Source: SKLM01 sp964514285
GTDB lineage: Bacteria > Chloroflexota > Anaerolineae > B4-G1
Assembly (NCBI GenBank): GCA_964514285.1
Contig: CAZEQC010000009.1
Coordinates: forward strand, 1-64,000
Reading direction: 5' to 3'
DNA length: 64,000 nt
Part shown: in pieces, positions 44,454-52,622 of the stretch
Position numbering within the stretch: position 1 is the first letter of the stretch
How the letters are laid out: the number at the start of each line of letters is the position of its first letter
The notes under the pieces: model-generated
The model's database searches: none
What the model saw: only the letters and a program-made list of their open reading frames with translations
What the model was told of the DNA's origin: nothing
Position numbers and translations under genes: made by a program

Positions 44454-46262
44454 CTATTCAGGGGACTTTTCCCGCTCTTCATAGAACTGAAGGACGTCGC
44501 CGACGTGGAAGTCGTCGAATCCAGCCACTCCGACGCCGCACTCGTAACCCTTCCGCACCTCCCGGACGTCCTCCGCAAACCGCTTGAGCGAGGATACAGG
44601 TCCATCGTGCCTCGTACTGCCGTCTCGTACCACACGCACCTTCGCATTTCGCCTTGCCTCGCCTTTGCGGACGTAGCAACCTGCCACGGTACCGAGATCC
44701 GGAATGTTGAAGGTGTCACGCACCACTGCTTCTCCGACGAGGACCTTGACGTAAGTCGGTTCGAGCAAGCCCTTGAGTGCCTGGTCGACCTCGTCTATCA
44801 ACTTATAGATGATGTCATAGGTTCGGATATCCACGCCCTCGGTCTCCGCCATTCGTCGCGCCGCCGGGTCTGGCCTCACATTGAAGCCCACGATGATCGC
44901 ATGTGAGGCGATGGCCAGATTGACGTCGGACTTACCGATGCCACCGGCTGCTGCGTGGAGAATATTGACCTTCAATTCCTCATCGCCCAACTGCTCCAGT
45001 GAGCTAACGATCGGATCGATCGACCCCTGGGCATCAGTCTTGACGATAAGGTTGAGTTCCTTGGCCCTTCCAGCCTTAATCCGGGAGGCGAAGTCGTCCA
45101 AAGTGAAGGTGCGGATCGGTCCAGGCGCCTGAGCCTGAAGCTCCTCTTCTCGTTCGGAAACGATGTCGCGCGCGATGCAGGTCTCAGGTACAACCTCGAA
45201 AACCTCACCAGCATCAGGTACATCAGAGAGACCCAGGATGACCGCCGGGGTGGAGGGCCCAGCTTCCTCTATTGGATTACCATACTCATCCATCATCTGA
45301 CGCACGCGGCCGCAAGTCAGGCCTGTCACGATGTCATCGCCCACGTGCAGCGTTCCATTCTGTACCAAGACCGTGGCCGTCGCGCCTCGAGTTCGATCCA
45401 GGCGTCCCTCTAATACAGAGCCCATAGCGGGGCGATTGGGATTGGCCTTGATCTGATCAGAGACCTCTGCTACGAGCAGGATGGCGTCCAACAGGTCGCC
45501 TAGACCAGTCTTCACCTTGGCCGATACGGGGATACAGAGCGTATCTCCACCCCAATCATCGGGCACAAGGTCGTGCTCAGAAAGCTCCTGTTTCGTTTTC
45601 TCCGGTTGAGCGGTAGGGAGGTCCATCTTGTTCAGCGCCACCACAATGGGCACGCGAGCAGCTCGGGCGTGGTTGATCGCCTCGACAGTCTGCGGCATCA
45701 CGCCGTCGTCAGCGGCCACGACCAAGATGGCGATATCTGTGGTGTGGGCCCCTCGTGCTCGCATTTCGGTGAAGGCCTCGTGACCCGGGGTGTCGATGAA
45801 GGTGATGGTCTGCCCTTCATGATCGACTCGGTAGGCCCCGATGTGTTGTGTGATGCCACCTGCCTCACCGCCTGCCACGTCGGCTTGACGAATGGCGTCC
45901 AGCAAGGACGTCTTACCGTGGTCGACGTGTCCAAGCGTAGTAACAACGGGTGGACGTGGCTCAAGGTCCTCTGGTTTCTCGCCAGCATAGAAGCGTTCCC
46001 AAAGGGGAGTTGGCCCTTCCTCAGCTGCTTCCTCTGCAACAACTTCAGATTCCTCGATAGGCTCAAAGCCCATCTCCTGGGCTACAATGGCTGCTGTCTC
46101 GTAGTCGATTTCCTGATTGATGTTCGCCATCACGCCAGCGCTCATCAGTTCCTTGATCACGTCGATTGGACTGACCTCAAGTAACTCAGCTAGCTGGCGT
46201 ACTGTCAGAAAATCCGGTATTTCGATGACGCCTTCTTCTCTCACCATCACGTCTTCGCTCAT
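44454..46262 (-). CDS. infB: Translation initiation factor IF-2 (short form)
   Basis: GTPase delivering initiator tRNA to the 30S. Only 602 residues: one IF2-N domain (about 15-65), a short linker, G domain with G1 GHVDHGKT (111-118), G3 DTPGHEAF and G4 NKMD, then domains II-IV. The long variable N-terminal extension of many bacteria is absent. It lies downstream of ylxR by 96 nt. Confidence 0.96.
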   Translation of the reverse strand: MSEDVMVREEGVIEIPDFLTVRQLAELLEVSPIDVIKELMSAGVMANINQEIDYETAAIVAQEMGFEPIEESEVVAEEAAEEGPTPLWERFYAGEKPEDLEPRPPVVTTLGHVDHGKTSLLDAIRQADVAGGEAGGITQHIGAYRVDHEGQTITFIDTPGHEAFTEMRARGAHTTDIAILVVAADDGVMPQTVEAINHARAARVPIVVALNKMDLPTAQPEKTKQELSEHDLVPDDWGGDTLCIPVSAKVKTGLGDLLDAILLVAEVSDQIKANPNRPAMGSVLEGRLDRTRGATATVLVQNGTLHVGDDIVTGLTCGRVRQMMDEYGNPIEEAGPSTPAVILGLSDVPDAGEVFEVVPETCIARDIVSEREEELQAQAPGPIRTFTLDDFASRIKAGRAKELNLIVKTDAQGSIDPIVSSLEQLGDEELKVNILHAAAGGIGKSDVNLAIASHAIIVGFNVRPDPAARRMAETEGVDIRTYDIIYKLIDEVDQALKGLLEPTYVKVLVGEAVVRDTFNIPDLGTVAGCYVRKGEARRNAKVRVVRDGSTRHDGPVSSLKRFAEDVREVRKGYECGVGVAGFDDFHVGDVLQFYEEREKSPE

Positions 46263-46358
46263 CTCTACCTACTCCCTTTTTTCACAATGTGCTGTTCGTC
46301 AAAGCTTCGGTCTCGTCTCGCAGCTTATCCCTCTCATCAGAAACAGCCCTGGTCGTCC

Positions 46359-46640
46359 TCAGAAGTTTGCTGAATACTCTGTGAGCTGGGCCTTCACATC
46401 TGCTGTCAAGTTCGTGCGAAGTGCTCGGTTCAGCAGACCTTTCGTCAAAGCCTTCTCCCAGCACGTGTCTCTTGGGCAGAGGTAAGCTCCGCGACCGTTT
46501 CGCTTACCTGTCTCATCCACGATGACGTCGCCCTCGGGGGTTCGTACAACACGCACCAGCTCGCGCTTGGGACACAAAGTGCGACAGGCCACGCACGTTC
46601 GCTGCGGAATGTGTTTCTTAGGTCGCGCCTTTTGGCTCAT
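46359..46640 (-). CDS. ylxR: YlxR (DUF448) RNA-binding protein
   Basis: 93 residues with HIPQRTCVACRTLCPKREL and GRGAYLCPRDTCWEKALTKG, defining the YlxR fold, a small RNA-binding protein between nusA and infB in many bacteria and linked to RNase P in Bacillus subtilis. The gap to nusA is 92 bp. Confidence 0.92.
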   Translation of the reverse strand: MSQKARPKKHIPQRTCVACRTLCPKRELVRVVRTPEGDVIVDETGKRNGRGAYLCPRDTCWEKALTKGLLNRALRTNLTADVKAQLTEYSANF

Positions 46641-46732
46641 TCTCTCTACTTTCGAAAAGACACTTCGCCCTAGGGAGACCTCACGCTCTAATCAAGCCCA
46701 TTGGGAACCACGTCACGTTTCCATCTGTCTCT

Positions 46733-48799
46733 CTAGAAATCTACGTATTCACTCCAGTCCTGCGTGTCCTCATCCCGCTTTCGTCGGCGTCGAGGTATAA
46801 GTTCGCCTGTCTCTTCATCATAGACAAGCTGAACCCGACGTCTCCGCTCGCGCTTGAGCTTCTCCTCACGATCAATGGGCTCTTCATCTTCGAGGAAGTA
46901 ATCGGGCTCTTCTCCGAGATCCTCGTCTTTGACCCCCAGGCCACGGCCCTTCATAGCTCTCTCAAGCATCTTCGCTCGACTCTCCGCCTTGTCTTCAGGC
47001 GGTGCCTCTTCCTCAGCCTCTTCCTTAGCCTCTTCCTCCACCTCAGCCTCGATAGCTTCCCTTCCCACAGCTTCCTCAGCGGCGGGAGCTTCAGCCTCCT
47101 CTACGGTCTCTGGAACGGGCTCGGGCTTCGTCTCCTCTTTCTCGGTGGCCTCTTTCGCCACGGCTGTTTCCTCGGGGACAGCTTCTTCCTCGACAGCGGC
47201 TTCTTCCTCGACAGCGGCTTCTTCCTCGACAGCAGCTTCTTCCTCAACAGCAGCTTCTTCCTCAACGGGGACAGGCTCAAGTAGGGCCAGTTCTGTGATG
47301 CTTTCCTTGACCTCATCCAACGTCTTGGGACCAACGCCGTCTAGCGACAGCAAGCCCTCGTCACCCTCAGCAATCAACCGCTCCATGACCTGACCAGCGG
47401 TGACGAGACCGACATCCTCCAAGCGACCGACGACGCGTGTACCCAGCTCCATCTCCTCGACAGAGGTCTGGTAAGCTCTGTCGGGTATGACCTCACGGGC
47501 CTGCTCAAAGGCTTCCAGGCGTGCCTGTTCCTCTGCCTCACGGCGTTCCCGATCGACTTTGCGGAGCGATACATAGTGCTTGCGAACGGATTCAATAACC
47601 CGCCGCATCTTGAGCAACTCTTCGCTTGAATAAGGTAGATCCTCTTCTTCATGGCGTTGCAGAATATTGGCGACCGAGGGCAGTAACTCTGCCGCGTGCC
47701 CGAGACTTGGCAGAACCGCGGTGTCCTCATTGACGCGTTTCAAAGCCCACGTTGCTGCCTCAGTGACTCCTTGGATATCGATGCGATGGTCGCTCAGCTT
47801 GGCTGCCAAGCGAGCGTTCTGCCCTGCTCGCCCGATGGCTAGCGAGAGCTGATCGTCAGGAACGACGACACTGGCTGACTCTCTGCCATCCGGATCCTCG
47901 TCCAGCTGCACGCTCAGCACCTTGGCCGGGCTGAGGGCCTTGGCGATGAAGGTCGCTGTGTCTGGGCTCCATTCTATGACGTCGATCTTCTCACCGCCGA
48001 GCTCATTGACGATGGACTTGATGCGCACGCCACGCATACCCACGCAGGCGCCCACGGGGTCGACGCCGGGCTGCCGGGCTGCCACAGCCACCTTCGACCG
48101 TGATCCTGCCTCGCGAGCAATGGCTTTGATCTCTACTGTGCCGTTGAAGATCTCGGGAACCTCGAGCTCCAGCAGCCGACGCAACATCTTCTGATGGCTG
48201 CGTGAAAGCACAATTTTCGGCCCCCGGTTTGTATTGCGTACCTCAAGCACGTAGGCACGCAATCGCTGATGAATATGGTATCGCTCACCAGGCACCTGTT
48301 GACTACGCGGGAGGATCGCCTCGGCGCCACCTAGATTCACCAGGACCACATTCGAGCGGACGCTCTGCACGGTGCCGTGGACAATCTCGCCTTCCTGCTC
48401 GACGTAGTGCTCGTACTGAGCGTCGCGCTCCGCCTCTCGTATGCGTTGGAGAATGACCTGTTTGGCCGTCTGGGCCGCGATACGACCAAAGTTGTCAGGG
48501 GTATCTTCGACTGTAATCAATTCCCCAAGCTTCGCATCGGCGTCGATCCTCCGTGCTTCTGCCAGCGTGATTTCCCAGCTTGGATCGCTGACTTCCTCAA
48601 CGACCTCCTTTTCGACGAAGATCTTTGCCTCGCCGCTACTCGGGTCGATCTTGGCCGAGACGTTCTCCACTGTATTGGCATCTATGTTGCGACGGTAAGC
48701 GGAGACCAGTGCGTTCTCCACAGCGTCAAGAACGACCGCCCTCGGAAGGCCGCGGTCACTGCATATTTCGTTAAACGCCAATAAGAATTCCGACTTCAT
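46733..48799 (-). CDS. nusA: Transcription termination/antitermination factor NusA
   Basis: 688 residues: N-terminal RNA-polymerase-binding domain (1-125), S1 (about 130-200), two KH domains (about 205-345, GACVGMRGVRIKSIVNELGG and SLAIGRAGQNARLAAKL) and a helix-hairpin-helix-like region near 450-500. The last 190 residues are an acidic low-complexity tail with five EEEAAV-type repeats, ending in a basic segment (RRRRKRDEDTQDW). The start is the ATG at 48799, with AGGAG 8 nt upstream; the frame opens 24 codons earlier. rimP, usually just upstream, is absent. Confidence 0.95.
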   Translation of the reverse strand: MKSEFLLAFNEICSDRGLPRAVVLDAVENALVSAYRRNIDANTVENVSAKIDPSSGEAKIFVEKEVVEEVSDPSWEITLAEARRIDADAKLGELITVEDTPDNFGRIAAQTAKQVILQRIREAERDAQYEHYVEQEGEIVHGTVQSVRSNVVLVNLGGAEAILPRSQQVPGERYHIHQRLRAYVLEVRNTNRGPKIVLSRSHQKMLRRLLELEVPEIFNGTVEIKAIAREAGSRSKVAVAARQPGVDPVGACVGMRGVRIKSIVNELGGEKIDVIEWSPDTATFIAKALSPAKVLSVQLDEDPDGRESASVVVPDDQLSLAIGRAGQNARLAAKLSDHRIDIQGVTEAATWALKRVNEDTAVLPSLGHAAELLPSVANILQRHEEEDLPYSSEELLKMRRVIESVRKHYVSLRKVDRERREAEEQARLEAFEQAREVIPDRAYQTSVEEMELGTRVVGRLEDVGLVTAGQVMERLIAEGDEGLLSLDGVGPKTLDEVKESITELALLEPVPVEEEAAVEEEAAVEEEAAVEEEAAVEEEAVPEETAVAKEATEKEETKPEPVPETVEEAEAPAAEEAVGREAIEAEVEEEAKEEAEEEAPPEDKAESRAKMLERAMKGRGLGVKDEDLGEEPDYFLEDEEPIDREEKLKRERRRRVQLVYDEETGELIPRRRRKRDEDTQDWSEYVDF
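47181..47270 (-). repeat. 18-bp tandem repeat inside nusA
   Basis: Five units of an 18-bp sequence (GCTTCTTCCTCGACAGCG on the + strand, the last imperfect) encode repeated Glu-Glu-Glu-Ala-Ala-Val in the acidic C-terminal tail. Copy number may vary between strains. Confidence 0.85.
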
Positions 48800-48919
48800 A
48801 CTCTTCTCCTGCCACCCGAGCATCCCAGCCCGGCATCGACCAGACTGAAACAACACGTTTCCCAACACCAAACGTCGGGGCTGCCTGGCCCGACGAACGA
48901 AACAGCATCACTGTCCTAC

Positions 48920-48953
48920 AAAAAAAAGTGGGGGTTGCCCACTTCTCATGCTG
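48920..48953 (-). terminator. Terminator-like hairpin in the nusA leader
   Basis: On the minus strand AAGTGGG (48944-48938) and CCCACTT (48932-48926) form a 7-bp stem with a 5-nt loop, followed by eight T residues. Outer segments CAGCAT/ATGCTG (48953-48948 and 48908-48903) can extend the structure. It begins about 10-20 nt after the predicted transcription start and there is no upstream gene on this strand, so it must act within the nusA leader. Confidence 0.75.
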
Positions 48954-48969
48954 CACCTATACGCCCGGC

Positions 48970-48998
48970 ATTATAACACGGGCCAGGGTAACGCGCAA
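48970..48998 (-). promoter_or_regulatory. Sigma-70-type promoter of the nusA operon
   Basis: Minus strand: TTGCGC (48998-48993), a 17-nt spacer and a perfect TATAAT (48975-48970). The predicted start is near 48963, giving a leader of about 164 nt. The remaining stretch to 49202 shows no further feature I can support. Confidence 0.65.
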
Positions 48999-49202
48999 GT
49001 AGCTGAGGCGTAACGAGAGGTCAGGTCAGGCTCACATGATCGGCCCCAAAGGGTGCTACACGGCCTGCTCACCGGTCAAAACCATCACCCGGTGCCCCTC
49101 TGATAGCTCTTCCAACACCCCCTATCGGCTTGAGTATCTGAGATGACAGGGGGGTTGATTTTTCCACAGATCTGGTGTAAGCTATGATCAGAGTCGTCCA
49201 AA

Positions 49203-50669
49203 ATGAGTCTATCTGCCGCGGGCAGCGGGAGAGTTGCATCCAGAATGAGCCCGAAGCTGACTGTCCGATCAGCTAGAGCAATTAGCGCCAGAGTGTCGCT
49301 GCTTCTCCTTGCGTTCCTGACCTCCTGCATGCCTGGGCTGTCTACCTCCAAGATCGACTACACGCCTTCTCTACCGCGCACCACGTCGCCCTCTCCGCTA
49401 CCCACCCTAGAACCCAGCCCGACCCTGACTGGGGCACCCATAGCCACATCTACGGCAACGCCGTCATCAACCCCCACACCTATGTCGATATCGCGGTCGA
49501 CGTCTTCACCCACGTCGACTCAAGCGGCGACGACTACTCCGCAACCCACGCCTATCTCGCCCCCGGAGGCTATCCGACAGGTCACCCCCATTGAGGATGT
49601 GCTACCCGGGCAGTTTCAGCAGCTTTACGCCTCGCCCGACGGCGCGTTGTGGCTGGTCACCGACAAAGGCGTCGCCGTGAGGCGGGATGAGGGCTGGCGA
49701 GCCTACCTGGATGACCTCTCGGGGGAGATGGTGGGCATCGACCCGGATGGACGCGTCTGGGTGATGAGCGAGGACACAGCCCAGATTAGAGCTTGGGATG
49801 GCTCGTCTTGGACGGTCTATGGAGCCGAGACGGGGTGGCAGCCCCTCGTTTTGGAGGACGAGTGGTACCGCGAGATCGGGTGGGTGCAACCTGATGAACA
49901 GGGAAGACTCTGGCTCGCCACGTCTCAGGACGTACGTATGCTCCACGGCGAGCGTTGGACGGTCTTCACGCCGGCCGACATGGACATGGAACCTTTCGAT
50001 CCTCATGTCTTGTGGGCTACGTTTGCCCTTGAGGTTGCGGAGAGCACGGACACGGTGTGGATCGGAGAGTGTGACTGGGGTGGTCCGGGGCCAGTTGGCG
50101 GGCAGGGCGTCCGCTGGTTCGATGGTCAAGCCTGGCACGGAGCCGACTCTCCGGTGCCTGGTGGTTGCGCAACGTTCATTGAGGAAGATCGTCAGGGACG
50201 CGTCTGGATCGGGGTGGAGGAGAATGTGTGGCGCTACGATGCTATGTCTGGTGGATGGTCTCGATTCGTGCCGCCCGATCCACCGATCGCCGATATGCGC
50301 TTTGGATTCGTCCACGCCCTTGCCCTGGATCCGCACGACGACGCTTGGCCAGCTCTCGTGCTTTGCGGCGGGGCCAGCTGTTTTGGGAGGATCGCGCTCT
50401 ACCGTATTGAGGATGACGTCTGGACGCAGATAGGGGACACGGCGGATTTCGGGGGCGGGTTACCGGCTCACAAACTGGTTCCCGATGGAGCTGACGCGTA
50501 TTGGCTCTTCTGGGTTGGATCCCTCTATCGCGTGGTGGGAGAGACAGCGGAACTGGTGTATGGGTTGGGCCCTGTCTACCACACGGTCGTAGACGCTTCC
50601 GGGCGGGTCTGGTTCGCTGCCTGGTACGATGGTCGGGATTGGCTTTGGACCCTCGACGTGAGGGCCTAA
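49203..50669 (+). CDS. Predicted lipoprotein with propeller-like repeats
   Basis: 488 residues. The N terminus has an arginine-containing n-region, a hydrophobic core and a lipobox LTSC (Cys at about 42). A Ser/Thr/Pro-rich linker (about 50-125) follows. The rest carries repeats of the type 'G-x-L-W-L-V/A-T-x-x-G-V-x-x-x' (ALWLVTDKGVAV, RVWVMSEDTAQIRAW, RLWLATSQDVRML, RVWIGVEENVWRY, RVWFAAWYDG), like ligand-sensing or two-component-regulator beta-propeller blades. An ATG at 49245 is an alternative start. Function unknown; an extracellular binding role is likely. Confidence 0.78.
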   Translation: MSLSAAGSGRVASRMSPKLTVRSARAISARVSLLLLAFLTSCMPGLSTSKIDYTPSLPRTTSPSPLPTLEPSPTLTGAPIATSTATPSSTPTPMSISRSTSSPTSTQAATTTPQPTPISPPEAIRQVTPIEDVLPGQFQQLYASPDGALWLVTDKGVAVRRDEGWRAYLDDLSGEMVGIDPDGRVWVMSEDTAQIRAWDGSSWTVYGAETGWQPLVLEDEWYREIGWVQPDEQGRLWLATSQDVRMLHGERWTVFTPADMDMEPFDPHVLWATFALEVAESTDTVWIGECDWGGPGPVGGQGVRWFDGQAWHGADSPVPGGCATFIEEDRQGRVWIGVEENVWRYDAMSGGWSRFVPPDPPIADMRFGFVHALALDPHDDAWPALVLCGGASCFGRIALYRIEDDVWTQIGDTADFGGGLPAHKLVPDGADAYWLFWVGSLYRVVGETAELVYGLGPVYHTVVDASGRVWFAAWYDGRDWLWTLDVRA

Positions 50670-50697
50670 GCGCGCCGCTTCTACAAAACTCGATCTC

Positions 50698-50726
50698 TTG
50701 ACACCTCCTGGGCTCTCAGATATAGT
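50698..50726 (+). promoter_or_regulatory. Near-consensus promoter of queG; leaderless transcript
   Basis: TTGACA (50698-50703), a 17-nt spacer and TATAGT (50721-50726). Transcription would start at about 50733, which is at the GTG/ATG start of queG. Confidence 0.7.
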
Positions 50727-50735
50727 CTGGGTGTG

Positions 50736-51764
50736 ATGAAGGACCTGACAGCTGAGGTGAAGAAGCACGCTCTCCGGGTGGGCTTCGACCTGGTAGGGAT
50801 CACGAAACCCCATCCCAGCGCTCATGCGGTGCGCTACCGTGACTGGCTGGCGAAGGGATACCATGCCGATATGGGCTACATGGCCCGCCCTGACGCCGTG
50901 GAGAAGCGCACCGATCCCCGAGTCGTGATGCCTGAGGCCCGCTCCATCGTGGTGGTGGGGTTGAACTACTACCCCGGTGACTTCCCACCCCTCAGGGCAG
51001 GCCATGGCCGGGTGTCTCGATATGCATGGGGCGGCGACTATCACGACGTGATAATGGGCAGGCTGCGGCAGCTTGCCGACCGGATCGAGAGGCTGGTGGG
51101 CGAGCCCGTGGCCCATCGAGCTTACGTCGATTTCGGTCCTCTGCTGGAGCGTGAGCTGGCCCAGCGGGCGGGTCTGGGCTGGTTCGGCAAGAATACCTCA
51201 TTGATTCACCCTACCTTAGGCTCATACGTCTTCTTAGGTGAGCTACTGCTCGCTCTGGAATTGGAGGCCGACGCGCCCTTGGATGAGAGCCGCTGTGGCA
51301 GCTGCAGCGCCTGCCTCGATGCCTGTCCGACGGGGGCTCTGGTAGGGCCGGGGGTTCTCGACGCCCGACGGTGCATCTCCTACCTGACCATCGAGCATCG
51401 GAGCACCATTCCCGAGGCGCTCCGTCCGCTCATCGGGGACTGGGTCTTCGGCTGCGACATCTGCCAGGAGGTCTGCCCCTGGAATAAGCGCTTCGCCCGT
51501 CGTGCGGAAGCGTTGGTGGTCGAGCCCAGGCGCCAAACACTGGACTTGATTGAGCTGCTGGCTCTCGATGAGCACGCTTTTCGCGCTCGCTTTCGAGAGA
51601 CACCGCTGTGGCGGCCTCGGCGCGCTGGTCTGCTGCGGAATGCAGCCGTTGTGCTGGGGAATCTCGGTTCGTCCGCTGCCCTCCCAATTCTGAAGCGGCT
51701 GTCTGGCGACGAGGACCGCTTGATTGCGGAGCACGCCGCGTGGGCATGGCGGCGGATCGGGTGA
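50736..51764 (+). CDS. queG: Epoxyqueuosine reductase
   Basis: Cobalamin-dependent enzyme for the last step of queuosine synthesis in tRNA. 342 residues with YVDFGPLLEREL (catalytic D132), GWFGKNT, and two [4Fe-4S] sites: C187/C190/C193/C197 (CGSCSACLDACPTG) and C240/C243/C247 (CDICQEVCPW). The C-terminal HEAT-like repeat (LPILKRLSGDED) is short. The start is taken as ATG 50736; GTG 50733 precedes it. The promoter predicts a leaderless mRNA. Confidence 0.94.
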   Translation: MKDLTAEVKKHALRVGFDLVGITKPHPSAHAVRYRDWLAKGYHADMGYMARPDAVEKRTDPRVVMPEARSIVVVGLNYYPGDFPPLRAGHGRVSRYAWGGDYHDVIMGRLRQLADRIERLVGEPVAHRAYVDFGPLLERELAQRAGLGWFGKNTSLIHPTLGSYVFLGELLLALELEADAPLDESRCGSCSACLDACPTGALVGPGVLDARRCISYLTIEHRSTIPEALRPLIGDWVFGCDICQEVCPWNKRFARRAEALVVEPRRQTLDLIELLALDEHAFRARFRETPLWRPRRAGLLRNAAVVLGNLGSSAALPILKRLSGDEDRLIAEHAAWAWRRIG

Positions 51765-51766
51765 AG

Positions 51767-51794
51767 TTGACAATCGGCTACCGTCATCTATAAT
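51767..51794 (+). promoter_or_regulatory. Consensus promoter of the tetR gene
   Basis: Perfect TTGACA (51767-51772), a 16-nt spacer and perfect TATAAT (51789-51794); it starts 2 nt after the queG stop codon. Confidence 0.75.
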
Positions 51795-51825
51795 ATGACC
51801 AGGGTCATTTTTATTCTCTGGTCAT
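51795..51825. promoter_or_regulatory. Operator palindromes over the tetR transcription start
   Basis: ATGACC-AG-GGTCAT (51795-51808) is a near-perfect palindrome. ATGACCAG (51795-51802) also pairs with CTGGTCAT (51818-51825) as a larger inverted repeat. The sites cover the expected transcription start just after the -10 box and lie 11-41 bp before the regulator's ATG, as expected for autorepression. Confidence 0.65.
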
Positions 51826-51835
51826 AATTGTTGAT

Positions 51836-52477
51836 ATGAATAGGCAGCTTTCAAGGCGTGAGCGGAAGAAGCGGGAGACGCGTAGGAGCTTGATGGAAGC
51901 GGCGTTGCAGCTGTTCAAGCGGCGGGGCTACGATGCCACCACCGTCAAGGACATCACCGACGCGGCTGACGTCGCCAAAGGGACCTTTTTCAACTACTTC
52001 GATACGAAAGAGGCTATCCTCCCGGCCATTGCTGCGTGCCGTCTGGAGCAGCTGGAAGCGGCGCTTGCGCCAGAGCATGGAGCCCCGGCGAGCCCAACGT
52101 CGCGCATCAAACTGGCTCTGCGGCTGGTGGCTGACGACCCTCTATGTGAGAAACAACTCGCTCACCAGCTTTTTGCGGCCATGATGAACCGGCGGGAGAC
52201 CGGGCCTGGGCACGCGTTGCGCGACCTGCTCGTGGAGCAGATTCGGCAGGCACAAGCGGCTGGTGAGATACGCGAGGAGTTAGATCCAATCTACCTGGCC
52301 GGTGTGATTCGTTCGCTCTTCTTCCAGCGACTGGCGATGTGGCACCACGGCGACCGGCCTGCGCCTCTGCATGAGCTGATCAATGGTTCTGTGGATCTGC
52401 TGCTGGAGGGTGCAGCGGGGACGGGCTGGAAACAGTCCTCCCAGGAAAGAACCGGCAGCTTGTCCTCTCTCTCCTAG
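51836..52477 (+). CDS. TetR family transcriptional regulator
   Basis: 213 residues with the N-terminal helix-turn-helix RRSLMEAALQLFKRRGYDAT (in part) and VAKGTFFNYFDTKEAIL, then a divergent ligand-binding domain. A consensus promoter with palindromes over the start site precedes it, so it likely represses itself. Its other targets are unknown; the glycerol genes begin 145 bp downstream but have their own activator. Confidence 0.9.
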   Translation: MNRQLSRRERKKRETRRSLMEAALQLFKRRGYDATTVKDITDAADVAKGTFFNYFDTKEAILPAIAACRLEQLEAALAPEHGAPASPTSRIKLALRLVADDPLCEKQLAHQLFAAMMNRRETGPGHALRDLLVEQIRQAQAAGEIREELDPIYLAGVIRSLFFQRLAMWHHGDRPAPLHELINGSVDLLLEGAAGTGWKQSSQERTGSLSSLS

Positions 52478-52622
52478 TCACTGGTTCTCCCCGTGAAGCT
52501 GCACTGTGAAGCTATATCGCCGCGCTTTCCTCTCCGATAATGGGAGGGACGAGTACATTGTCGACCAGATCTGACCTAACGTGCTGTGCCGTGTGCTCGC
52601 TAGAGTGTTTCTTGAGGTCTGT

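Noticed and set aside
49111..49157. Inverted repeat CCCCCT/AGGGGG upstream of the lipoprotein gene
   Set aside because: Short stem, long loop and no associated signal.
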